Positions 24,409 through 31,061 of a DNA stretch of 59,622 nt are shown here, piece by piece. The notes under the pieces were generated by a model that searched no databases, was not told the origin of the DNA, and saw only the letters and a list, made by a program, of their open reading frames with translations. The translations under genes were made by a program, and so were the position numbers. Each line of letters starts with the position of its first letter. Within the stretch, counting starts at the first letter, position 1. Origin of the DNA: DAOTTW01 sp034437615 (GTDB lineage: Bacteria > Chloroflexota > Anaerolineae > Aggregatilineales > Phototrophicaceae); assembly GCA_034437615.1 (NCBI GenBank), contig DAOTTW010000201.1, forward strand, positions 1-59,622, in the 5' to 3' direction.

Positions 24409-25245
24409 TTACCATGTCTCCTCAATGCAACCTGTTGCCCGTGCAATTGCGACCAAACGCGGGTCGTCCGTCACATACGCCTGATCCAGAAAACCGGGGT
24501 CCAGCGCCAGCGGCGTCTGCTCGACCAGCACTTCGGAGCGCACACGCGCCAACACGTTAAGCACCAGGCCCAGGTCAATCGCCCGCAAGCATTCAATCTG
24601 GCGTGTACCGGAATCCTTCGATGCGAACGGGTTTTCCTTCTTATCGTCGTCGAAGAGGTCTTCTTCTTCGTCGTCACTGCTCTCTTCCTTCTTCGGCGGG
24701 TCCACTGGCAGCGGATGATGCACCAACGCCTTGCGTATCGCTTCGTTCCAGGGGTGCATCAGGGCGGCCCCACGAAACCCGTAGGCGTTCCAGGCTTCTT
24801 CTAGCACTGCTTCGAGCTGGGTGCGCAGGTCGTCATCGGCTTGCAGTAATTCAACGACCTTTTGCGGGTTGCCGAGTTCGACGTCTAAATCCGTGCCTAG
24901 TAAACGGTGAAACGGATCGCCCAGGCCACCCAATTGAAAGCGCACAGCCACCTTCGAGAAGGGGCTAACCGACCATTCCAGCACCTGCTGGTTGGCGTTG
25001 TTCAGGCGCTTGCGCCAGTTACCAAACGGATTGTTGCTGTTGCTGGGTGAACCCGACTGGGACGACGACGACGAACTACTACTGCTGCTGGATGGACCGC
25101 GACCAAAGGGCGATGGCTTCTGATTTTGATTACTGGATTGCCCCTGATTTGGTGCGGTCGGCGGGGGCATTTGGCGTTGAGTACGTGATGTATTCTGGTT
25201 GCTCTGATTGCTCATATTGTTGCTCGTCCTTCGCAGCAAAGACAT
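24409..25245 (-). CDS. Ser/Asn-rich linker protein of unknown function, middle gene of the AAA-VWA operon
   Basis: 278 residues from the ATG at 25245, whose A is shared with the stop of the ATPase gene (TAATG) and which has AAAGGA 9 bases upstream. An ATG at 25215 is an alternative. Residues 1-70 are disordered, Gln/Asn-rich and contain an uninterrupted run of 11 serines. From ~75 it becomes ordered (NWRKRLNNANQQVLEWSVSP, RFQLGGLGDPFHRLLG, LEAVLEEAWNAYGFRGAALM). An acidic stretch SSDDEEEDLFDDDKK precedes a final helical part ending GCIEETW. No family recognised. Coupling to both neighbours suggests an adaptor between ATPase and metallopeptidase. Confidence 0.75.
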   Translation of the reverse strand: MSLLRRTSNNMSNQSNQNTSRTQRQMPPPTAPNQGQSSNQNQKPSPFGRGPSSSSSSSSSSSQSGSPSNSNNPFGNWRKRLNNANQQVLEWSVSPFSKVAVRFQLGGLGDPFHRLLGTDLDVELGNPQKVVELLQADDDLRTQLEAVLEEAWNAYGFRGAALMHPWNEAIRKALVHHPLPVDPPKKEESSDDEEEDLFDDDKKENPFASKDSGTRQIECLRAIDLGLVLNVLARVRSEVLVEQTPLALDPGFLDQAYVTDDPRLVAIARATGCIEETW

Positions 25246-26762
25246 TACTTCAGGTCCTTTACGCCGAACAATTTCAAGTCCTGCGTGAACTGTGAGAGCG
25301 CTTCTTTCCAATCGTATTGACGCCACATCTGCGGGAAGCCGCCAAGCACAAAGTTGACCTCCAACATGCCTATTTTGCTCTGTGAGCGTCGCTTGATGGC
25401 CCAGGGGCGAATCTCATTCCAGATGGCGAGGTCCGGGTCGTTGTTGTTATTGACCGAGAGCGAATCCAGCGAGGGCCTGAGGACGGGTGTCGCTAATTTC
25501 GTCAGCGGTTCCCAGGCTGCGGGCGTCAGGCGGCGGTGCTGATGAAAGGTCAGGAACATGGCAACAGCCAGGCCCATACGCCGTGCGTCCGAGTCGTCGG
25601 CGTTCAGGGCTTGCGTCACCAGCGGGGCCAAATCATCATCCTCAAACTGCATTTCTTCGGCCAGCACAACGCGCTTTACCTGGTCCGGTTCTTCCAGCAC
25701 TTGCCGCCATGTGTCGTCGTCCAGTCGGTTAGCGATTTCCCAGGCTTGACGGTGCACGGCAACCACCGAAGCAGGCGTCGGCGGGGCCTCCGTTGCGGTC
25801 TGTGGCAAGCCATACAGCAGGGCCAGTTCTGCGCTGTAATCCAACCCTGCGCTCAGGTCGTCGCCTTGTTCGTTGCCTTGTTCCTCGCCTTGTTCGATGA
25901 CCAGGTGTGCTGCATGAATGGCCACTGCTGAGCGGGCCAGCATACGAGCACGGCGCGGACTCTGGCCGAGCTTGGCCTTCGCTAGCAGGTCCATTGCGCA
26001 GATCACATAATCCGTCAGCCAATCGCCGTATTCAGCCTCAATCTGTGGGATTAGCGCCTGCACCTCGCCCACCATCCGCGCCAGTGGGTAATCGGCAAAC
26101 GAATCGGCAATGCCCGCCATGTCATCGGCTGCATCACCTGCCTGGCTGCCAATGGCGATCAAGCGGCGCTGTGCATCCCGCGAGAGGTCTTGCCAATTCG
26201 GTACTGGAACGACGAACGGGAAGCGATCCGATAGCGCCGGGTCCAGCGGCTCCGACCCCAGGTAATATTCGCTGGACGACACATCAATCTCCGGGTTGTC
26301 GGGTGATGGGGGGTTCATCGCTGCCCAACGATAGCGCAACTTCGCCAGCCGCAGGCCAACGACGCGGCGTTCATGCACGATTGGGAACAGCTTGTTCTGC
26401 AGATCTGGACGGCAACGCGAAATCTCATCGAAAAACACGAATTCAGCGTCCCAAATGGCCCCAGGCGTCGTAATAAAGCGCAGCGAATCCTGCCCTTCTT
26501 CTGGCATCGGGATGCCGACTAAATCATCGTAATTCAGCAGCGATGCGTTGTAATGCCGAAAAGACATCTGTAGCGCCTCGGACAGCCGCTCGACTAACAG
26601 CGTCTTTGCAGTACCGTGTGGCCCAATCAACAACACGGGGGCTTCAATTGCGAGCGCGGCCAACAACACAGCATCGAGATGTTCCCACCCCTGGATTTTC
26701 AGCGATGCGGTGATGCGCTTTATGTTGCGGTCTGGTTGCGTTTCATCGTGTGCGTGTGGCAT
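25245..26762 (-). CDS. MoxR/RavA-type AAA+ ATPase
   Basis: 505 residues. Walker A LLIGPHGTAKTLLVERLS (~44-61), Walker B AEFVFFDEISRCRPD (~106-120) and sensor-1 YRWAAMNPP near 150, followed by EPLDPALSDRFPFVV with the arginine finger. About 230 residues beyond the ATPase core form a helical C-terminal region without a recognised family. This is like the MoxR/RavA group that partners VWA proteins. First gene of a tightly coupled operon (TAATG, then a 1-base gap). It faces a divergent HTH gene across 222 bases that contain palindromes. Confidence 0.88.
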   Translation of the reverse strand: MPHAHDETQPDRNIKRITASLKIQGWEHLDAVLLAALAIEAPVLLIGPHGTAKTLLVERLSEALQMSFRHYNASLLNYDDLVGIPMPEEGQDSLRFITTPGAIWDAEFVFFDEISRCRPDLQNKLFPIVHERRVVGLRLAKLRYRWAAMNPPSPDNPEIDVSSSEYYLGSEPLDPALSDRFPFVVPVPNWQDLSRDAQRRLIAIGSQAGDAADDMAGIADSFADYPLARMVGEVQALIPQIEAEYGDWLTDYVICAMDLLAKAKLGQSPRRARMLARSAVAIHAAHLVIEQGEEQGNEQGDDLSAGLDYSAELALLYGLPQTATEAPPTPASVVAVHRQAWEIANRLDDDTWRQVLEEPDQVKRVVLAEEMQFEDDDLAPLVTQALNADDSDARRMGLAVAMFLTFHQHRRLTPAAWEPLTKLATPVLRPSLDSLSVNNNNDPDLAIWNEIRPWAIKRRSQSKIGMLEVNFVLGGFPQMWRQYDWKEALSQFTQDLKLFGVKDLK

Positions 26763-26814
26763 ACATAAACTCTTTGAAGCGCCTCATCAAAACTTGCATT
26801 ATTCATCAACTAAT

Positions 26815-26831
26815 CTATCATTCTCTGATAG
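26815..26831. promoter_or_regulatory. Inverted repeat, candidate operator
   Basis: CTATCA-N5-TGATAG in the intergenic region between the AAA operon and the HTH gene, 53 bases before the ATPase start. It could be an operator or form part of a promoter. Binding is not shown. Confidence 0.45.
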
Positions 26832-26846
26832 GTTGGTCAACGCAGT

Positions 26847-26865
26847 ACGTTAGTCCTGCTAACGT
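26847..26865. promoter_or_regulatory. Perfect palindrome ACGTTAG-N5-CTAACGT, candidate operator
   Basis: Seven-base perfect arms around five bases, 85 bases before the ATPase start and 120 before the HTH start. A 19-base symmetric site between a regulator and a divergent operon fits a homodimeric XRE-type operator. A third inverted repeat, TGCAA-AAGC-TTGCA, lies at 26903-26916. Confidence 0.55.
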
Positions 26866-26984
26866 CATCCGACAATTTGTTAACATCTACTGACACAATT
26901 CATGCAAAAGCTTGCAAAGAAGCACATCACTCAACATAATCATGCCACTGTTATTTTTGTACAGCTTGACGGAGAGGTTTTGCT

Positions 26985-27311
26985 ATGCCCACTTTTATCG
27001 ACATCGAACCAGCCCTTTTGCGCTGGCAGGCCAAACACAACCAGCGCATGACCTACGATGAACTCGCCAAACGCGCAGGTATTTCGATTGCAGCGCTGTA
27101 TCGCTTGAAATCCGGGGATGTCATCTCGCCGGACCTGCGCAAGATCAACGAGATTTGTAAGGTGCTGGAATGCGAGCCGGGGGATTTGATCTTTCGGGAA
27201 CAAACGTCGAACTTCGATGACGCTGCCCAACTCGAGGCCGAACGGCAACAGGTGCTGAGGGAAATTGAACGCAAGACGCGCAAGCGAAGCAAGAACGCCT
27301 CGCGAACATGA
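26985..27311 (+). CDS. XRE-family helix-turn-helix regulator
   Basis: 108 residues. The HTH lies at ~24-70: MTYDELAKRAGISIAALYRLKSG, then LRKINEICKVLECEPGDLIF, the Cro/C1-type fold with the compact second part typical of small XRE regulators. The C-terminal ~35 residues form a charged helix (QLEAERQQVLREIERKTRKR). GGAGAGG precedes the ATG. It is divergent from the AAA-VWA operon and probably controls it and itself through the palindromes between them. A strong terminator follows. Confidence 0.92.
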   Translation: MPTFIDIEPALLRWQAKHNQRMTYDELAKRAGISIAALYRLKSGDVISPDLRKINEICKVLECEPGDLIFREQTSNFDDAAQLEAERQQVLREIERKTRKRSKNASRT

Positions 27312-27325
27312 CGACAAATGCAAGC

Positions 27326-27352
27326 AGGCTGATGAAAAATCAGCCTCTTTAT
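27326..27352 (+). terminator. Intrinsic terminator of the HTH gene
   Basis: AGGCTGAT / ATCAGCCT perfect stem with a 5-base A-rich loop, followed by CTTTATCTT. It lies 15 bases after the HTH stop, at a convergent junction with the GTPase gene, and its A-rich far side may serve both directions. Confidence 0.85.
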
Positions 27353-27415
27353 CTTAATCTTATGAGTTGCTTTGAATTTTGCGTTAGAATTAGAGTAAGT
27401 GAGAAACGCAGTGTG

Positions 27416-27925
27416 CTAAACGAGGCGCATCATCGCCCGCATCACGTCCATCACGCTATCGCGATCTAGCGAGTTGCAGCCCATCACCGTAACGTGTGCG
27501 CCTGCTTTCATGCTATCGCGAACGTCTTCCAGTGTGGCCGTGTTACCCTGGTCCACCTTGTTTGCGACGATAATATACGGTACCGCTACAAAGCCTGAGA
27601 ACAGGTCGATCAACTCTGCTGCGTCGGGGAATGAAGGCGGGTCGGTGCTATCGACCAGCACAATCAGGCCGTTCATCTCGCTGGCGAGGATTTCCCACAT
27701 GAAGCTGAAGCGCGTCTGCCCAGGGGTACCAAACAGATGTATCGTCTCATTGTCGAGGGTCACGCGCCCGAAGTCCATTGCGACGGTGGTCTCGGCCTTG
27801 ATGCCACGATCCTCGGTTGTGATGCTTTTTTCTGTCTTCACAACCGGAATTTCCGAAGCGGTCTCTACAAATTGTGTTTTACCCGCGTTAAACGGCCCTG
27901 TTACAACGATTTTGTACGCAGACAC
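27416..27925 (-). CDS. COG2229-type small GTPase (MglA/Srprb-like)
   Basis: 169 residues from the second of two adjacent GTG codons, 5 bases from AGGAGG; the first GTG is only 2 bases away. P-loop VVTGPFNAGKTQFVE, G3-like HLFGTPGQTRF (the family's usual replacement of D-x-x-G), and G4 IIVANKVDQ. These GTPases are regulated by roadblock proteins, as in the MglA/MglB polarity switch; a roadblock protein is encoded at 7587-7958. It lies downstream of the J-VWA gene on the same strand, 120 bases apart, within a signalling cluster. Confidence 0.88.
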   Translation of the reverse strand: MSAYKIVVTGPFNAGKTQFVETASEIPVVKTEKSITTEDRGIKAETTVAMDFGRVTLDNETIHLFGTPGQTRFSFMWEILASEMNGLIVLVDSTDPPSFPDAAELIDLFSGFVAVPYIIVANKVDQGNTATLEDVRDSMKAGAHVTVMGCNSLDRDSVMDVMRAMMRLV

Positions 27926-28051
27926 CACACCCTCCTGAGCAGGGTATACAGCATAATTTACGACTTTGCGCCTATTGTACGGTGAAAGCGGGGTCGCTGC
28001 AAGCCTACCCGCTGTGGGGCCAGGAATCCAGGCGAAAACGCCGCAGCTTGT

Positions 28052-29698
28052 CTACTGCTGGTCTGGATATTGCTGCTGTTGATCGTCGCCATTTTCAGAT
28101 AGTAACGATGAGAGCGCCTTGCTCAGCAGGTCTTTGCTCATCAGGGCGCGTGTGGTGTAACGCAGCATCTTGCTGCCACCAGACGACAGGCCGGAGGTTT
28201 GCTTGACGTAGTTGATCTCCGAGATTGTCGCAGTTGCGAGGCCGTCCTCACCCATCTCATACAGGCGTGTGGCCAGGTTTTCCAGCTTGCGCGTCGCCTC
28301 GTCCACTTCGCCATTTTCCAGGGCTTTCTGGGCGCGTTCCTGTAGCCGATACAGTGTTAGCTTGCTAAGCGCGTCCATGATGCTAGCAGGCGGTTCTTCT
28401 GTTTGCGGGTTTTTGGTAGTCTCGATTGAGATGTCGCTGACTGCACGATAGGCCTGAAGCTCGTTTTGCAGGATGTCCCCACCTGTGACGAGGCGGGCGA
28501 CTGTGCGAAAGCCCACTTTCATCCCTGCTGGCATCTGGAATTGCAGCAGTACAGTAATCGGGCGGTGCGCTTGTAGGCTAGAGAGCGGAATCTGCCCGGA
28601 TTGCACCTCCAATGGCTGTGGATTCGGCGTGAGCTTAAAGGCCATCTCGACCCGAATATCCGGGTCGGGTGCAATTGACATATACATGCGCTCTGCAAAG
28701 GCATTCGATAGATTGCGCACATGATCGTTCATGAAGGCAACGACTTCCTTCGCCGTTGAGATGTAGATGCTGCTGCCGCCACTGGTGGAGGCGATCTGAT
28801 CGAGCAAATCCTCGTTCCAATCCTGTCCCAGCCCCATCGCACTGATGCCGATGCCCTCTAATGTGACATCCCGCGCTAGTTCCAGGCATTGTTCTTCGTC
28901 GCCGTAGGTATGCCCATCTGTCAGCATCACCACATGGTTGACGCCGCGTGGGTTAAAGAATTTACGGTTTTCTTCGATGCCGCCCTGCAAGCCTTTAAAG
29001 ATTTCCGTACCGCCTTTGGCTTTGATGCTGGTCGCGATGCGAGCACGCAACGCTGCTTTGTTTTCGGCCTTTGTCGCGGGGACGATGACCGTTGGGCGGT
29101 CGTTGAAGATGACCACTGAAATCGTATCGTGGGCGCTCATGTCGTCAATGATTTTTTGCGCGGCGATCTTGACACGTTCTAGGCGTGCACCCTCCATCGA
29201 CTTGCTATGATCGAGCACCAATGTCAGGTTCAGGGCTGAGGGTGGTTTGGCTTCTTGCGCGTCTTTGCCATTGTTTTTATCATCTTTATCTTCTTTTTTA
29301 TCTTTATCTTTATCATCGCCTTTTGTGTCTTTTTCCTCGTCGTCGTCTGCCTCCAACTGCGTTTCGACGGCGTGGATTTCCGCTAGCATGTAAATGACTT
29401 GTTCTTCATCAAGCGGTGCGACGGCGCGTTTACTGGGCGTGACGCGCAACGTGAAGTAAGCATCCCGCTCAGATTGTAGCTTGTTGAGTTGCTGGTCATA
29501 GTTGCGCCGTGTGCGGATGTCTAGCAGGGTATCGTAGGCGTTTTGCACATTTTTGAATTGAATCTCGGCACCGGGGTTATCCGGGTTGGTATCCGGGTGC
29601 AGGCGCTGGGCCAAGCGACGATAAGCGCGCTTGATGTCCTCTTCGGATGCGTCCTTCGAGACACCCAGGATACTATATGCATCGTATTCAATGGCCAT
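28052..29698 (-). CDS. J-domain protein fused to a VWA domain
   Basis: 548 residues. The J domain is at ~1-70: YSILGVSKDASEEDIKRAYR, the essential HPD in LHPDTNP, and FKNVQNAYDTLLD. A linker of ~35 residues is almost all Asp, Glu and Lys. The VWA domain begins near 165 with LTLVLDHSKSMEGARLERVK (DxSxS metal site), then DTISVVIFND and HVVMLTDGHTYGDEEQ. The C-terminal region (~360-510) resembles the tail of VWA proteins with LQERAQKALENGEVDEA helices. The HPD suggests it recruits DnaK to a VWA-bound partner. It lies 119 bases after PP2C on the same strand, with an 18-base tandem repeat directly before its start. Confidence 0.88.
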   Translation of the reverse strand: MAIEYDAYSILGVSKDASEEDIKRAYRRLAQRLHPDTNPDNPGAEIQFKNVQNAYDTLLDIRTRRNYDQQLNKLQSERDAYFTLRVTPSKRAVAPLDEEQVIYMLAEIHAVETQLEADDDEEKDTKGDDKDKDKKEDKDDKNNGKDAQEAKPPSALNLTLVLDHSKSMEGARLERVKIAAQKIIDDMSAHDTISVVIFNDRPTVIVPATKAENKAALRARIATSIKAKGGTEIFKGLQGGIEENRKFFNPRGVNHVVMLTDGHTYGDEEQCLELARDVTLEGIGISAMGLGQDWNEDLLDQIASTSGGSSIYISTAKEVVAFMNDHVRNLSNAFAERMYMSIAPDPDIRVEMAFKLTPNPQPLEVQSGQIPLSSLQAHRPITVLLQFQMPAGMKVGFRTVARLVTGGDILQNELQAYRAVSDISIETTKNPQTEEPPASIMDALSKLTLYRLQERAQKALENGEVDEATRKLENLATRLYEMGEDGLATATISEINYVKQTSGLSSGGSKMLRYTTRALMSKDLLSKALSSLLSENGDDQQQQYPDQQ

Positions 29699-29708
29699 AG
29701 GATTTACT

Positions 29709-29762
29709 CTTTTGTCTGGGTTTAGACTTTTGTCTGGGTTTAGGCTTTTGTCTGGGTTTAGG
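29709..29762. repeat. 18-base tandem repeat, three copies, in the J-VWA leader
   Basis: Three copies of CTTTTGTCTGGGTTTAGG (first copy ends in A), ending 10 bases before the start codon on the minus strand. On the coding strand the unit contains AAACCCAGACAAAAG. Confidence 0.9.
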
Positions 29763-29817
29763 CTTTACATAATTGTTTATAGCGCGCTGTCACTAATCGA
29801 CGGGTCGGATGGGCGGC

Positions 29818-31041
29818 TTACTGGCTCGGAATTTTGATGAGCACTGCTGTGATGTTGTCGTGCCCGCCGTTTTCGTTGGCCTGTGCGACTAGCTTATTGC
29901 ACGCTTCTTGCGGGTCTGGAAATTGTTTGAGCACATCCAGGATGTCTTTTTCTCCGAGCAAGCCCCACAAGCCATCGCTACAGATGAGCATATGCGACCC
30001 CGCAGGCAGGCGACGGGTGAGCGTATCGACCTCTAGGTCCGGGTTTTGGCCTACCGCCCGATAGAGCACATTACGCTGTGGGTGTTCGAGGCTCTCTTCG
30101 TAGGTGATTTGGTTCAGTTCAATCAGGCGTTGCACCAGCGAGTGATCGCGTGTGATCTGTTCGAGTTTGTCGCCGTTCAGCAGGTAAGCGCGGCTATCGC
30201 CTACGTGGGCGATATGCGCCATGCTGCCTAAAACAACAATGGCCGTCACTGTGGTTCCTGCACGTGGCACGTCGCTCAGGACCGTGCGGTTTGCCTTTTT
30301 CACTGCGTCGGAAAGCGCCTCGGAGATAGTCGGTTGGTCTGCGCTGTTCTCATAGCGCTGTTCGACCATCGGCAGATACAGGTCGCTCAGGACTTTAGAC
30401 GCGACGATACGCGCTGTCATCGCCGATGCCTTTTCGCCGTCGTCATGACCGCCCATGCCATCGGCAACCACGAATAAGCCAAAATCCGGGTATTTGTCGG
30501 CTGTAGCACTGGTGAAGAAGAAGGAAATAGCGGCGTCCTGGTTGTTGTTGCGCACCATGCCCTGATCCGATGATTGGCCGAAAATGAGGTGGCCGCTGTG
30601 TGGCTGATAGATATTCACAGGCTCTGATGGTAGTGGGCGCGTTACACCCGCCGGGAGCGGTGCGGTTCGTGCTGAGCCAATGTCGCCAATGTCCGTCCCT
30701 ACGTCGTAAGAAGCGCTTTGCCTATCGGCGCTGTCCTGGCTATCGTGCTGACCTGCTTCGCTGCTGGACGCCGCGCCGTTTGTGTTTGCTGTCTGCGTGG
30801 CATCATCTGTATTCGTTGATGGGCCTGATGAGTCTGATGAGTCTGATGGGCCTGATGAGTCTGATGGGGCGTAGGCGCTGTCACTGTCTGCGGCTGGCGT
30901 GTTATCCGTGCTGAGTGCCTCATCCGGGGATGAGGCCGCCTCTTGCTGAGGGGCCTGCACATCAGTAGCCTGTTTTGTCGTGTTGTCGTCTGCTGCGTCC
31001 GGTTTGCTGCCGGTGAGTAGGCGGCGTATAAAGCGATTCAT
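29818..31041 (-). CDS. PP2C-family Ser/Thr protein phosphatase with disordered N terminus
   Basis: 407 residues from the ATG at 31041, 20 bases after the kinase stop; a frame to 31209 overlaps the kinase. Residues ~10-130 are disordered, rich in Ser, Asp, Pro, Gln and encoded partly by a 9-base minisatellite. The PP2C core begins near 155: GQSSDQGMVRNNNQDA, LFVVADGMGGHDDGEKA (metal Asp), AHVGDSRAYLL, MLICSDGLWGLLGEKD and GGHDNITAVLI. No membrane segment. It removes phosphate from Ser/Thr and probably reverses the adjacent kinase. Confidence 0.93.
   Translation of the reverse strand: MNRFIRRLLTGSKPDAADDNTTKQATDVQAPQQEAASSPDEALSTDNTPAADSDSAYAPSDSSGPSDSSDSSGPSTNTDDATQTANTNGAASSSEAGQHDSQDSADRQSASYDVGTDIGDIGSARTAPLPAGVTRPLPSEPVNIYQPHSGHLIFGQSSDQGMVRNNNQDAAISFFFTSATADKYPDFGLFVVADGMGGHDDGEKASAMTARIVASKVLSDLYLPMVEQRYENSADQPTISEALSDAVKKANRTVLSDVPRAGTTVTAIVVLGSMAHIAHVGDSRAYLLNGDKLEQITRDHSLVQRLIELNQITYEESLEHPQRNVLYRAVGQNPDLEVDTLTRRLPAGSHMLICSDGLWGLLGEKDILDVLKQFPDPQEACNKLVAQANENGGHDNITAVLIKIPSQ
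30817..30870. repeat. 9-base minisatellite inside the PP2C gene
   Basis: Six tandem units of TGATGAGTC or TGATGGGCC type. They encode the repeating Ser-Asp-Ser / Gly-Pro-Ser tripeptides of the disordered N-terminal region. In-frame (9 = 3 codons), so copy changes alter linker length only. Confidence 0.9.
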
Positions 31042-31061
31042 AAGGTATCCGTTTCTGGTGG

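Noticed and set aside
24097..24804. Plus-strand open frame of 235 codons across the VWA and Ser-rich genes
   Set aside because: Antisense to two coupled genes and Cys/Arg-rich without any motif.
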